Shown: positions 22,980-31,777, numbered from the stretch's first letter. The stretch is DNA of 43,038 nt from a virus (IMGVR_UViG_3300028920_000129:1-43038), one strand, 5' to 3'. Notes: generated by a model not told the origin, from the letters alone. Made by a program: numbers and translations.

Positions 22980-23119
22980 CTATCTTTTACCGGTTGAAAA
23001 CTTTTAATAAACTCAGGTACTTCTACAATATCAGATTTCACATTTTCTTTAACTTTCTTTTCAATAGGCTTACTAACCTTTTTTGAAACTTTCTTTTTAG
23101 TAACTTTTTTCTTTGCCAT
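22976..23119 (-). CDS. Lys-rich basic mini-protein (47 residues)
   Basis: ATG at 23119 overlaps the stop of the preceding A' paralog (TGATG). The first 25 residues are mostly Lys, Val and Ser (MAKKKVTKKKVSKKVSKP); the end is SDIVEVPEFIKSFQPV. It might bind DNA or acidic capsid surfaces, as histone-like tails do; this is a guess from composition. Confidence 0.55.
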   Translation of the reverse strand: MAKKKVTKKKVSKKVSKPIEKKVKENVKSDIVEVPEFIKSFQPVKDR

Positions 23120-23499
23120 CATTCTACTCCTTTTAATTTTGCTATACATCTAAACGAAGTTATGAAAGATGTTGTAGCTTCCGAAGCAATCCTTAATCTT
23201 AAATAATCACCATGAAACCAAACCTCTTCCATTTTATTATTAGCTGTAGTCGTGAAGTCTGGATGTATTGTTGCAAATGGAACCCATGTAGTAGTATCAA
23301 GCCTTTGTTCTAAAGTTAACATCGGTGCTGCTCGAACATTCGATACAATAGATGTTTGAAATATTCCAAATCCCCATCCAGAGCAGTCAACTTCCGTACC
23401 AACATAATCAACACCCGCAGCAACAGTATTAGCTGCAAGCCCTCGGGCCCTAAAGACTTTATTTATCGTCTGAATTCCGCTTATAAAACCTGTTCCCAT
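23119..23499 (-). CDS. Capsid-associated paralog A'
   Basis: 126 residues, beta-rich. It shares YVGTEVDCSGWGFG, the stretch FATIHPDFTTTANN, GDYLR and the C-terminal AKLKGV with paralog A at 24316-24720. It comes after a clear intrinsic terminator, so its expression may be lower than that of its paralogs. Probably a head decoration, head-fibre or spike protein; no family name can be given. Confidence 0.65.
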   Translation of the reverse strand: MGTGFISGIQTINKVFRARGLAANTVAAGVDYVGTEVDCSGWGFGIFQTSIVSNVRAAPMLTLEQRLDTTTWVPFATIHPDFTTTANNKMEEVWFHGDYLRLRIASEATTSFITSFRCIAKLKGVE

Positions 23500-23512
23500 T
23501 TTATTCTCCTTT

Positions 23513-23539
23513 AAAAAAAGGGAGAGTTTCCCCTCCCTT
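23513..23539 (-). terminator. Intrinsic terminator inside paralog array
   Basis: On the minus strand a 7-bp stem AAGGGAG/CTCCCTT with an 8-base loop is followed by seven T. It lies in the 52-base gap between paralogs B' and A'. It would reduce read-through from the capsid genes into those downstream. The A' ribosome site (AAAGGAG) follows directly. Confidence 0.75.
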
Positions 23540-23551
23540 ATAATTTTATAC

Positions 23552-23929
23552 TTATGTCTTTAATAACACAAAAGCACTTGCCGCAACTGTAGCAGAAGCC
23601 CCCGCATTAATCATCCTGAACCGGATTCTCAAATGCGTTCCTAAATTATCTACTGCTTCATTTGTCGGTAGTGTACTTGCTGCCGTAGTAACATGGAAAT
23701 AATTTAATGTTGCTATCTGTCCCCAGGTAACAGCTTTATCGCATGATACATCAGCATATACTACTACACTTGTCTGACTGCAAGTTGTCATCTGAGTATG
23801 AATATTTGCTGTCTTATATCCATAAGTCTCAATTACAGCAGTTGATAAATCTGGTGAAGTTGTACTTATTTGAGTTGTAGCAAGTGGTCGTGCTATTATA
23901 ACTCCGTAATTAGTTTTATTTCCCTGCAT
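23552..23929 (-). CDS. Capsid-associated paralog B'
   Basis: 125 residues. It shares the GNKT N-terminus, ETYGYKTA, VVYADVS, NYFHVTTAA and NLGTHLRIR with paralog B upstream. Predicted all-beta, with no signal or membrane segment. It is the last gene before the terminator at 23513-23539, so it should be expressed with the capsid protein. Probably a decoration protein by position. Confidence 0.65.
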   Translation of the reverse strand: MQGNKTNYGVIIARPLATTQISTTSPDLSTAVIETYGYKTANIHTQMTTCSQTSVVVYADVSCDKAVTWGQIATLNYFHVTTAASTLPTNEAVDNLGTHLRIRFRMINAGASATVAASAFVLLKT

Positions 23930-23939
23930 ACATCCCCCC

Positions 23940-24314
23940 TTACGGTTTCAAAAGCACCTGAGTAACATGAGCAACAGTGCAAGATGTATTCTGTATTTCT
24001 CTTGAACGTATCCTTAGATGTGTCCCAAGATTAGTTAAAGCATAAGCCCTTGCCCTTGTTGTTGCTGCTGTAGTAACTGCATAATAATTAATCGTTGCAG
24101 CCAATCCGTAAGTAAGTCCCGTATCAGTTGATATATCTGCATATACTACTATACCGGACGTATTACAAGTACCCATTGCATTTGTAAACAATGCTGTTTT
24201 ATATCCGTAAGTTTCATATACATCACTAACTACATCGCCGGTTGTTGTTGAAATAACTGTTGTTGTTAGAGTGATAGTCTGCATCGCTCCAAAAGTTGTC
24301 TTGTTTCCTTTCAT
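23940..24314 (-). CDS. Capsid-associated paralog B
   Basis: 124 residues, starting MKGNKTTFG. It is similar throughout to B' (VYETYGYKTA, VVYADIS, NYYAVTTAA, NLGTHLRIR). Paralog A ends one base upstream. All-beta and Thr-rich. Function unknown; a virion surface role is inferred from place and composition. Confidence 0.65.
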   Translation of the reverse strand: MKGNKTTFGAMQTITLTTTVISTTTGDVVSDVYETYGYKTALFTNAMGTCNTSGIVVYADISTDTGLTYGLAATINYYAVTTAATTRARAYALTNLGTHLRIRSREIQNTSCTVAHVTQVLLKP

Positions 24315-24315
24315 G

Positions 24316-24720
24316 TTATACCCCCTTTAGTTTGGCATAACACATAAAAGAACAAATCACACTACTTGTAACTTCCCCTGCTGGAATCATTGTGCGTAAA
24401 TAATCGCCTTCAAATTCAACAGTTTCAATCCTATTATTTGCTGTAGTTGTAAAATCAGGATGTATTGTGGCAAAAGTAATCCAGTTAGTTGTATCAAACC
24501 TTTGCTGTAAATACAAAGCCTGATTATCCTGTGGATTAACTCCTGCTGAAGCATTACTGGTAACTTGCGTAAAAAATACACCTGACCCGAAACCAGAACA
24601 ATCTACTTCTGTCCCAAGATATGACGTTGTTGCAGCTGTAGTTAACCCAGGAGCAAGATAATTTGAAAATGTCCGATCCATAGTTCGGAAATGTCTAATG
24701 AAATCTAAATTTAATGGCAT
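24316..24720 (-). CDS. Capsid-associated paralog A
   Basis: 134 residues directly after the major capsid gene. It shares YLGTEVDCSGFGSG, FATIHPDFTTTANN, GDYLR and CYAKLKGV with A'. Its LR-containing strand pattern also recalls the B family, so all four may share a fold. A decoration or fibre-base protein is most likely. Confidence 0.65.
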   Translation of the reverse strand: MPLNLDFIRHFRTMDRTFSNYLAPGLTTAATTSYLGTEVDCSGFGSGVFFTQVTSNASAGVNPQDNQALYLQQRFDTTNWITFATIHPDFTTTANNRIETVEFEGDYLRTMIPAGEVTSSVICSFMCYAKLKGV

Positions 24721-24730
24721 ATCACACCTC

Positions 24731-25651
24731 CTATACTACATTAGTGAGCAAGAAAGCAGTATCAATTGAACATACTTCCGCATCTTCATTAATCCTGGCT
24801 CTTACTACATCAGAATCAGATTGCACCTCATAATAAGATTCAGCCCTGAAACCTTCACTCTGAATTAAATACCCGGCTGACGGTTCCATTAAACTCGGTG
24901 ATGTTGGTACAACTCCAAGCCATACAGAATCATTCATACAAGGTGTTCCAACCACTGCCTGTCCTTCCTGTGCTGAATTATAAATAGCTCTGCAAATCAA
25001 TACTTTAGGTATATCAAATAACTGTGCTAAAATGCTTTCTGATAATATCTGAGTATTGGTTGTTGCTAACCTTGCGATTATTGCAGGATTAGTCATCAAA
25101 GCTAAATAAACTTCTAACGGCATAACCATTACATTAGGTACACGTCCGCAACCATTCCTGATTGTAAGTTTACGTGTATTGACTTCTGCAATCGGATCAC
25201 TATTAGCATTATTCCACATCGTAATACCTGCTAACGCTGCTGTATTCGTAAATACTGCTGCATTAGTAATCATAGCCGAAACAAGTCTTTCCCGCCTTAG
25301 CAGTATGACATCTTTTACTGTCTGTGCTGCATACTTAAAAGGATCAAAAGGATCAAGTGCTGTTTTCTGTATTCTTTTATCAATTGGTATTTCCTGACCT
25401 TCTTCATGTGTCTGGTAATTACCTGTTGCAGGTTGTACATTCATCCTTGCAAACTTTGCACCAGGTGCTCTGCGTGTATGTGTCTCAAGCCATTTTTCTT
25501 TTCCTGTCATTGTGTAATAAGTACCAGCTTCAACCGCTACTTTTACCGTAGGAAATACTTTGTCCATAACAAATTCTAAATTAGAATAATCGTTCATGAA
25601 CGCTGTCAATACCGGATCTACCGGTTGTACATTATGTTTACCCATTGGCAT
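24731..25651 (-). CDS. Major capsid protein
   Basis: 306 residues. Place after protease/scaffold and a small decoration gene, plus features such as FMNDYSNLEFVMDKVFP, the ARMNVQPATGNYQTHEEGQEIPIDKR loop and the C-terminal SDSDVVRARINEDAEVCSIDTAFLL, fit the HK97-fold major capsid proteins of Mu-like and related phages. A strong ribosome site (AAGGAGGGACACC) fits high expression. ATG at 25651; an in-frame Met two codons later is less likely. Confidence 0.8.
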   Translation of the reverse strand: MPMGKHNVQPVDPVLTAFMNDYSNLEFVMDKVFPTVKVAVEAGTYYTMTGKEKWLETHTRRAPGAKFARMNVQPATGNYQTHEEGQEIPIDKRIQKTALDPFDPFKYAAQTVKDVILLRRERLVSAMITNAAVFTNTAALAGITMWNNANSDPIAEVNTRKLTIRNGCGRVPNVMVMPLEVYLALMTNPAIIARLATTNTQILSESILAQLFDIPKVLICRAIYNSAQEGQAVVGTPCMNDSVWLGVVPTSPSLMEPSAGYLIQSEGFRAESYYEVQSDSDVVRARINEDAEVCSIDTAFLLTNVV

Positions 25652-25662
25652 GGTGTCCCTCC

Positions 25663-26079
25663 TTAATTAAATGCCCTGCGTACAGGGTATAGCTCTACTG
25701 CTATAATATCACTTGCTGCCCATGTAGAAAGAGCACGTCCACCAACCCAACAGGTTGAAGTAGTCGCCCTTACACCAAGGCTACCAGCATTCGCACATAT
25801 CATAACAGGAGTTGATGTTAATTCCCTTGATGTATAGCCAGTACTACCCATCTTAAGCCTGGAGATAGAACCAGTTGCACATGGGCAAACAGCACCTTCA
25901 TCTCCGGGATTAATATCAACCTGAGTTACGCCGTACATAGGCACGGTAGCTCTGGTAGTTATATTAAAGCAAGTATTATCAGTTGTTGTTAAACGTATAA
26001 AACGATATTCTTGTATCGTAGTTGTACTATCGTTTATCATTGTCCGGGTACGTATGTCCCATTCGAAAGTTTTTTCCAT
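25663..26079 (-). CDS. Capsid cement protein, DUF2190-like
   Basis: 138 residues, Thr-rich and beta-rich. YRFIRLTTTDNT, GVTQVDINPGDEGAVCP, and later a WVGGRALSTWAASDIIAVEL segment resemble the pattern of small cement proteins found between protease and capsid genes. It probably binds the outside of the shell. The family fit is from pattern only. Confidence 0.6.
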   Translation of the reverse strand: MEKTFEWDIRTRTMINDSTTTIQEYRFIRLTTTDNTCFNITTRATVPMYGVTQVDINPGDEGAVCPCATGSISRLKMGSTGYTSRELTSTPVMICANAGSLGVRATTSTCWVGGRALSTWAASDIIAVELYPVRRAFN

Positions 26080-26089
26080 TGTTTACTCC

Positions 26090-27424
26090 TTAAAATTTAT
26101 CTACACTATACTTAGTTTCAGATAAATATTTTTTAGCATATTCTTTACCAAGTTCAGGATATTTTTCCCTGACTTTGATAATACAATCTGAAAGTTTAGC
26201 TTCTTTATCGCCACTATCTACTTTTTTTTCATACATTTCTCTGGCTTCATCCATTAGCTTACATTCACTCATTTCTGTTTCTCCTTCACTACCGGCATAT
26301 CCTTTCTCAGAAAAATCTACTATTTTCTGAAGATGATCAATTATATCAGTAGTTCCTTCTGGATCAGACATAAACTTTTCCTGCCAGTATTTCTTTTCTT
26401 TTACTATAATTTTACCGTCACTTAATGCTTTATCAATTACTTTTTCCATACGCATTTCAGTCAACTGTTTTTCTGTTTTATTTAGTTTTTCAGATAGTTC
26501 TTTATTTTCTTTCCCTTCTTCATCACCCTCTTCGTCTTTTTTGAGCTCTTCATTTTCTTTCTTCAGCTCTTCGTTTTCCTTTTTAAGTTTTTCAGCATCA
26601 GACACTTCCGCTTTTTCAGCGGCTTCTTCTATCTGTTCGTCTGTTGCTTCTTCATCAAGTTTGTATTGCTTGATTAACAATTTACGTAATTTTTCATTCA
26701 TACGTTTCTCCTTTATATTTTTATCATCTCCACTCTTGCCTGATTTCTGTGACTTCCCGGCTTCATCGGCATTACCTCCACCAGCATCACTATCAGATTG
26801 ACCTTCGATGTATAAGTCTGATAATTTCAGTTCAATATATTCACTATCATTTGCTTGTATGTCATCACTAATCGGCGGCATTGTTTTAAGAAAAGGTATG
26901 TTAGTTGCAGCACCGCCTTTAAAAACATTCTTGTATTCCTTACCTGTTTGAGGATCTTTATATGTTCCCCACCAGGGAGAGAAATACATATATTCCTTTT
27001 CACTTACTTTCTTAGTACCTACGGGAGTCCAATCAGGTTTAGCAAACAGCCCTTTCCCTGGACGTATATAAGGTACAGTATTAAACCAACCAAATGCGTT
27101 ATCTTCTTCATGTCCTTTATCAAGAAAGGGTTTAGTACCTAAAACATTATTTTCATAATTCTCTATAATCTCTGCAAAGAATTTATTATTAAAATGCAAC
27201 GTGCCGTATGTGGGATGTTTCCAGTCACCATACGGAAACAACATTATCTCTTCACGTGGTTCGGCATTCTGTGCAAGTAAATATCCTTCTATCATCTCAG
27301 TAGCACCTATACCAGGTCTCTCCGCTCTCCTCATTTCTCCACCGCATTTAGGGCACTTTATATCCTTACAATGTTTGTCACTTGACATCTTATGTCCACA
27401 TTCAAGGCATTCGCATTTATACAT
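26090..27424 (-). CDS. Prohead protease with scaffold domain and zinc ribbon
   Basis: Residues 1-36 hold a zinc ribbon (CECLECGHKM, CPKCGGEMRR). Residues 45-195 match Mu gpI-like prohead proteases (IMLFPYGDWKHPTYG, FLDKGHEEDNAFGWF with a likely catalytic His, GGAATNIPFLKTMPP). Residues 235-345 are a long Glu/Lys coiled coil suited to a scaffold core, ending in a helical tail. As in Mu gpI/Z, protease and scaffold are made together; the scaffold is usually removed by self-cleavage. 444 residues; ATG follows a G-rich site (TAGGGGGGG). Confidence 0.8.
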   Translation of the reverse strand: MYKCECLECGHKMSSDKHCKDIKCPKCGGEMRRAERPGIGATEMIEGYLLAQNAEPREEIMLFPYGDWKHPTYGTLHFNNKFFAEIIENYENNVLGTKPFLDKGHEEDNAFGWFNTVPYIRPGKGLFAKPDWTPVGTKKVSEKEYMYFSPWWGTYKDPQTGKEYKNVFKGGAATNIPFLKTMPPISDDIQANDSEYIELKLSDLYIEGQSDSDAGGGNADEAGKSQKSGKSGDDKNIKEKRMNEKLRKLLIKQYKLDEEATDEQIEEAAEKAEVSDAEKLKKENEELKKENEELKKDEEGDEEGKENKELSEKLNKTEKQLTEMRMEKVIDKALSDGKIIVKEKKYWQEKFMSDPEGTTDIIDHLQKIVDFSEKGYAGSEGETEMSECKLMDEAREMYEKKVDSGDKEAKLSDCIIKVREKYPELGKEYAKKYLSETKYSVDKF

Positions 27425-27434
27425 ATATCCCCCC

Positions 27435-28355
27435 CTATGTTAAATTACAAAATCTGCACGCATAGCAATCTACAACATCACGTACAATATCGCTGCCGCC
27501 AATATTAAAAATATATTTAGCATCATCTGACATATTTTCACTTTCAATAAGTTCGAAACTCCAAATACCATTACTGTCCGGTGTATCTGTTTCTAAACTA
27601 TTAACTATCCTGACTTCACTTTTATAACAAACAGAATTTCTATTTAATTTAACCGTAACCGGAGTTGTATCTACATCCCCGTCAACACCTTTAGTCTTAC
27701 CCCATACAACACAAGTATCTTCTATCGGATCATAAAGAGGATCACCACTCCACCTTACAGTATCATATACAAGAAAATATCCTATCGAACCAGCTTGAAA
27801 AACACTGCCGGCATTATAACCAGCTCCAATAAAAAAGTTATCCATGTTCTGATCACGTGTTCCAGTACTTGCATCAGTCAATATCCTTATATTATCTATC
27901 CATACAGAACTAACACCGGTTGTAACATCAACAGCAACTTTAAAAACATAACTTGTTCCGGAAACAGGAAGCCATGCAGCTGATTGTACATTTATAATCG
28001 CCGCACCTGCTGAACTATTAACTTCTAATCCTATATTACCAGTACCCGTAAGGTGTCGTAATTGTATAAGGTTTTTTGAAGAAGCGGTGTTTTCCGAACC
28101 GCCAAAAAATACTTTTGTTGCTCCCGGTATCCCCGTGTAAGTAGGTATAATCTCAAACTGTATTGAAAATGTTTGTATCATCCCATCAAAATTTTTAGTA
28201 CCATGATACCGGATATATTCCCCTGCTCCAGCCATAACAAGTCTATTAGCTGTAATTGTGGCAGTGTTTGATATTGGAACCATTACACCATCGTTTCGAG
28301 TAAAACTTAAATCCTCAGTAGCAAATTCTGTACAACATAATATTTCTGCTGCCAT
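27435..28355 (-). CDS. LamG-like virion protein
   Basis: 306 residues. The middle part (IQTFSIQFEIIPTYTG, TKVFFGG, YVFKVAVDVTTGVSSVWIDN, MDNFFIGAGYNAGSVFQAGS) follows the concanavalin/LamG jelly-roll pattern. The C-terminus has CYACRFC. It sits between portal and protease, overlapping the portal stop by one base. It could be a head-surface glycan-binding protein; placement here is uncommon. Confidence 0.6.
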   Translation of the reverse strand: MAAEILCCTEFATEDLSFTRNDGVMVPISNTATITANRLVMAGAGEYIRYHGTKNFDGMIQTFSIQFEIIPTYTGIPGATKVFFGGSENTASSKNLIQLRHLTGTGNIGLEVNSSAGAAIINVQSAAWLPVSGTSYVFKVAVDVTTGVSSVWIDNIRILTDASTGTRDQNMDNFFIGAGYNAGSVFQAGSIGYFLVYDTVRWSGDPLYDPIEDTCVVWGKTKGVDGDVDTTPVTVKLNRNSVCYKSEVRIVNSLETDTPDSNGIWSFELIESENMSDDAKYIFNIGGSDIVRDVVDCYACRFCNLT

Positions 28356-30601
28356 TACTTCAACCCTACATCTTTTCTGCGTTTTTCAAAATCAACAAAT
28401 TCATCTTTCTTTTTAATTTCAGCATATTCTTTTTTACTTACCGTTTCAAACTCACCTTCCATATAAATACTCTTTTGAATATTCACACATCGACACCGAT
28501 CCCCACCTAAACAATGATTAGTGTTAGGTGCTACAAAGTCAGGATCACCTATATCATGCCTCACTCCGTCCCTCGGTAAGCAGTCCTGACAAGCATGGCT
28601 ATCGAGTATACAACTATACACTTCATATTCAATCTCATTCTTCTGATCATATGCCTGAAGTTCACGTCCTATTCCATAAGCCTTATTGATAGACGCATTA
28701 GCAATATTATTAATTTCTCTAACACCGACAACCTTTATAGCCGATTCAATCTCTGCTATGAGTTCGTGTTGAGTCATTTTAGTAGCGTCAATATGATAAA
28801 AGGAATATATAGCACTATTAGATAGACTATTAGCTATACGAACCGCATCTCCATGAGCTTTACTTTTAAGGTACGCTACCGCATCCGCTTCACTTTCAAA
28901 AGTCTGTACAGTTTCAACTATAGGCTTTTTTGCAGCAAGTTGTTTTTCAGCGTGCTTCTTTTGATAGGCGATGTCCTCTTTAACATGAGATTTACCTTTT
29001 TTCAATACCTTCATCATTTCATCAAATAACCTGTCAGTCATTTTACCGATAAAAGGTACTTGTATATCCTCCGGTTGTTTCTTGACTACCTGTTTCGATA
29101 CCGCCTCAACCTGTTGCTTGCGTACCCGCTTAACCTGTGATTCAAACTTCTCTACACCATCATCTAACGTCATTTCTATTTTATCAAAATCAGCTGCCTT
29201 GTTTTCCAGTGTAGTTAATTTCCTACTACGTTTATATACTTTTAGTTTCATCCCATTAGGATAATCAGTCAATTCTTCTTCTTCTTCTTTTATTTTACTT
29301 TTTTCTATACTCTTTTGAATATTATTCTGTATTTGCTTTTTCTGTTCCTGCTCTTCCTCATACTCTTCCTCACTCTTTTCCGGTAATCCTAACAAATCCC
29401 TGGTATGATTCTCAATCTTTAAATCAGCCGATATTATACCGGCATTCTTAACACCCGTTAAACTCTCAATCCATTTATTTACTTTAAGATTAATATTACC
29501 AAACTTTAATTTTGGATATTCTTTAACATTCCAGTTATAATCAACCATTTGCGGGATAACATACTTATTATTCATATCAGCAACATAACCGGCTACGGCG
29601 TGAAGTGACATTATAAACATCTCTTCAAACGATTCACCTAACGCCCTGCTGCCTGTTGCTGTAGTACCCAAACTAATAAATTGTGCAAGTACATTTTTGG
29701 CTATACCTTCATCGTGATGCTGTATAGATTTCATAAGCCCGATATTAGTACCTTGTTTCTCAAACATATTCATTTCGTATCCATGCGGTAGTAACACCCA
29801 TGACTTTGTACGTGAATGAAGGTTTTCAAGGATAGTTTCAATTCGTGCCGTGTCCGCAGGATTAGTTGTCTCAGGTTCAGTTACAACAGGTATACCAGAC
29901 GCCCATCTGTCATGCCCTATAGCATCGATTTCATAAAGCATGTCTTTAAGTTTCCAATGCTTATACGCAGATCGTAATACAGACGTTCCCTCAAAATTAC
30001 TACCGTCCTGATCGTTAACAAACAAGACAAGCCTGTCAACAGGAATATCATAGTATTGTGTTTTGCCTTCGTTATTCTGTGCAAACTGTTGTATACCACC
30101 TAACCCACCATGTTCATCCCTGATCCATTTGTGCAGTGTCTTTTGCAGCCTCGGTGCTAGTTTACGGTACTGTATTAATCCATCTTTAAACTCAAAGACT
30201 TTTTCAAACGTAGAAAACCCCATCCATAAAAAAGAAAGTGCTTGCCTAAGGTAATCATCCCATGTAATTGACATACCATTAAAAAGATTGTTTTGTACTT
30301 TCTCTGCTATTTCAATATCTTCCGGTTTATCACTTGCAGGATCAATATACCATTTAGCTTGACGTATAGGTAGTGTGATAGAAAGGAGAGTGGCTTTGAT
30401 CTGAGCATCAGACCGTTTCATTTTGTCGTATTCAGCTACACGACCGGATAAAGAGCTTAATTCAGTAAGATACTCCTCACCTGTAATCATTCCGTTATAT
30501 ATCTGGACACCGGTGGTGCCTATCTCTTTTGTAGGTATGGATTTTTGTGGTTTATTTGTGGCTAACTTGAAAGCATTTTGAAGTGACGTCAATAATCCCA
30601 A
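28355..30601 (-). CDS. Portal protein fused to MuF-like head protein
   Basis: Residues about 20-430 match the Mu gp29-like DUF935 portal family (GRVAEYDKMKRSDAQIKA, FLWMGFSTFEKVFE, HGYEMNMFEKQGTNIG, LGTTATGSRALGESFEEMF). Residues about 590-715 match the MuF/SPP1 gp7 head morphogenesis domain (CILDSHACQDCLPRDG, NTNHCLGGDRCRCVN). The linker is helical. The two are separate genes in Mu. The portal is the DNA channel; MuF-like proteins are minor head proteins. Start is a TTG at 30601 with a weak site, inside the transcript of the promoter at 30682-30710. Confidence 0.9.
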   Translation of the reverse strand: MGLLTSLQNAFKLATNKPQKSIPTKEIGTTGVQIYNGMITGEEYLTELSSLSGRVAEYDKMKRSDAQIKATLLSITLPIRQAKWYIDPASDKPEDIEIAEKVQNNLFNGMSITWDDYLRQALSFLWMGFSTFEKVFEFKDGLIQYRKLAPRLQKTLHKWIRDEHGGLGGIQQFAQNNEGKTQYYDIPVDRLVLFVNDQDGSNFEGTSVLRSAYKHWKLKDMLYEIDAIGHDRWASGIPVVTEPETTNPADTARIETILENLHSRTKSWVLLPHGYEMNMFEKQGTNIGLMKSIQHHDEGIAKNVLAQFISLGTTATGSRALGESFEEMFIMSLHAVAGYVADMNNKYVIPQMVDYNWNVKEYPKLKFGNINLKVNKWIESLTGVKNAGIISADLKIENHTRDLLGLPEKSEEEYEEEQEQKKQIQNNIQKSIEKSKIKEEEEELTDYPNGMKLKVYKRSRKLTTLENKAADFDKIEMTLDDGVEKFESQVKRVRKQQVEAVSKQVVKKQPEDIQVPFIGKMTDRLFDEMMKVLKKGKSHVKEDIAYQKKHAEKQLAAKKPIVETVQTFESEADAVAYLKSKAHGDAVRIANSLSNSAIYSFYHIDATKMTQHELIAEIESAIKVVGVREINNIANASINKAYGIGRELQAYDQKNEIEYEVYSCILDSHACQDCLPRDGVRHDIGDPDFVAPNTNHCLGGDRCRCVNIQKSIYMEGEFETVSKKEYAEIKKKDEFVDFEKRRKDVGLK

Positions 30602-30625
30602 TATATAACCTATGGAATGGATTAA

Positions 30626-30656
30626 CCTAACCGGGGTGACGTCTACCCCAATTAGG
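30626..30656 (-). promoter_or_regulatory. Hairpin in portal mRNA leader
   Basis: Arms CCTAA + GGGGT and ACCCC + TTAGG pair around a 7-base loop with a 2x2 internal loop. It lies between the promoter at 30682-30710 and the portal start, with no U-run. Likely an mRNA stabilising or regulatory hairpin. Confidence 0.5.
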
Positions 30657-30681
30657 AAGGTATATTTCTATACTTTTATGT

Positions 30682-30710
30682 ATTATACTACAAATTTATT
30701 CTATTGTCAA
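30682..30710 (-). promoter_or_regulatory. Consensus sigma70-type promoter for head genes
   Basis: TTGACA (30710-30705), 17-base spacer, TATAAT (30687-30682): a perfect match to both boxes. It begins right after the stop of the upstream gene. The start site should be near 30675, giving a 75-base leader before the portal gene. Confidence 0.9.
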
Positions 30711-30713
30711 GAA

Positions 30714-30905
30714 CTATATCTGAAAAAACTCTTCCAGTTCTTTAATCTTCCGCTTCAACATAACATAAGTTAACGCCGGATCAAGGTTACCCCACATAGT
30801 GACTTGCCCTTTATCGGCTGCATGGACTAAATAAAAATCCTTAATACCTACCTTGTTTAACGCTTCACTAATCTTTAACTGTTCTTTTGTCGCTTGATTT
30901 TTCAT
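30714..30905 (-). CDS. 63-residue protein before portal promoter
   Basis: Short protein with an N-terminal helix (TKEQLKISEALNKVGI), a middle strand (DFYLVHAADKGQVTMWG) and a C-terminal helix (LKRKIKELEEFF). Start at 30905 follows AGGAGGATAAT. It is a compact alpha-beta mini-protein of unknown function. Confidence 0.6.
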   Translation of the reverse strand: MKNQATKEQLKISEALNKVGIKDFYLVHAADKGQVTMWGNLDPALTYVMLKRKIKELEEFFQI

Positions 30906-30906
30906 A

Positions 30907-31158
30907 TTATCCTCCTATTATTTTTCTTGAAATAAACAAACCTATCAAACACCCTATTGTTGCACCTATTGCATAACAAAGACGTGTCCATATATTACCA
31001 TCCGCTATACGCTTCACATGAAAAGAAGATGTCATACTAATACTAAAAGCTGTAAATATTAATCCTATATAAAAACTTTTACTAATAAAATAAGTATGAC
31101 ATGATGTTAAACATGCTCCTACAATAGCAGTTAATATTAAAATTTTATTATTTTTCAT
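30907..31158 (-). CDS. Small multi-span membrane protein
   Basis: 83 residues with about three hydrophobic segments (ILILTAIVGACLTSC, YIGLIFTAFSISMT, LCYAIGATIGCLIGLFI). ATG at 31158 overlaps the upstream stop. Function unknown. Confidence 0.6.
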   Translation of the reverse strand: MKNNKILILTAIVGACLTSCHTYFISKSFYIGLIFTAFSISMTSSFHVKRIADGNIWTRLCYAIGATIGCLIGLFISRKIIGG

Positions 31159-31523
31159 TTTTTCTTCTTTGCTTTCTTTTTAACTTTCTTTTTTTTCTTA
31201 TTAAACTCATTATTTAATTTATTCAAATCATCAACTTTATAAAACGTTAAGTTATTCTGCAATACCGTATATGATACAAAATGAGAATGTGCTAGTATCA
31301 TACCTTTCTTATTCTTTATATCTTCATCCTTATATGTATCAATATCAAGTAAAGCATGTTGAAAAGAAGGATTCTCTATACCTATACCAATAGCATCCTT
31401 ACCGGTAAATACAGCACTATGCCAATTAATATACTTACCTTTTGATTTACCACATTCACACTTGCGTAACTTATACGCAAGTAAAAACATACTTTTACAA
31501 TTCTTACAATATACTGCTTTCAT
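31155..31523 (-). CDS. Zinc-ribbon protein with Lys tail
   Basis: CKNC (6-9) and CEC (28-30) form a likely zinc site. The body includes GKDAIGIGIENPSFQHAL and AHSHFVSYTVLQ. The C-terminal 16 residues are nearly all Lys, Val and Ala, which suggests nucleic acid binding. Starts at the stop of the neighbouring gene. Function unknown. Confidence 0.6.
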   Translation of the reverse strand: MKAVYCKNCKSMFLLAYKLRKCECGKSKGKYINWHSAVFTGKDAIGIGIENPSFQHALLDIDTYKDEDIKNKKGMILAHSHFVSYTVLQNNLTFYKVDDLNKLNNEFNKKKKKVKKKAKKKK

Positions 31524-31777
31524 TAATAGCCTCCCATACTCGGTTTATATGATTTATTTTTTTGTCTTATTTTCTCTGCTTTACCATGTAATTCTTTTTC
31601 CACTTTTATTGGTGAAAAATCCTCACAACCAATACTAAATCTATCTCTACTAAATAATCCACCTGTTGAAATAAACTTACCACAATAATTACAATATGGT
31701 GAGCTATTACCATCCAGCACATCCCATGACGTTTGATAATTCCAACCTAAATGTTTACAATTACTACAATTTTTCAT
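31523..31777 (-). CDS. Cys-rich protein, 84 residues
   Basis: CSNC at 4-7, then CNYCG at 29-33 and a single Cys in GCEDF: a zinc ribbon like those of other phage mini-proteins. Start at 31777 uses the local GGAGTTAAAGAATGA junction. Function unknown. Confidence 0.6.
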   Translation of the reverse strand: MKNCSNCKHLGWNYQTSWDVLDGNSSPYCNYCGKFISTGGLFSRDRFSIGCEDFSPIKVEKELHGKAEKIRQKNKSYKPSMGGY

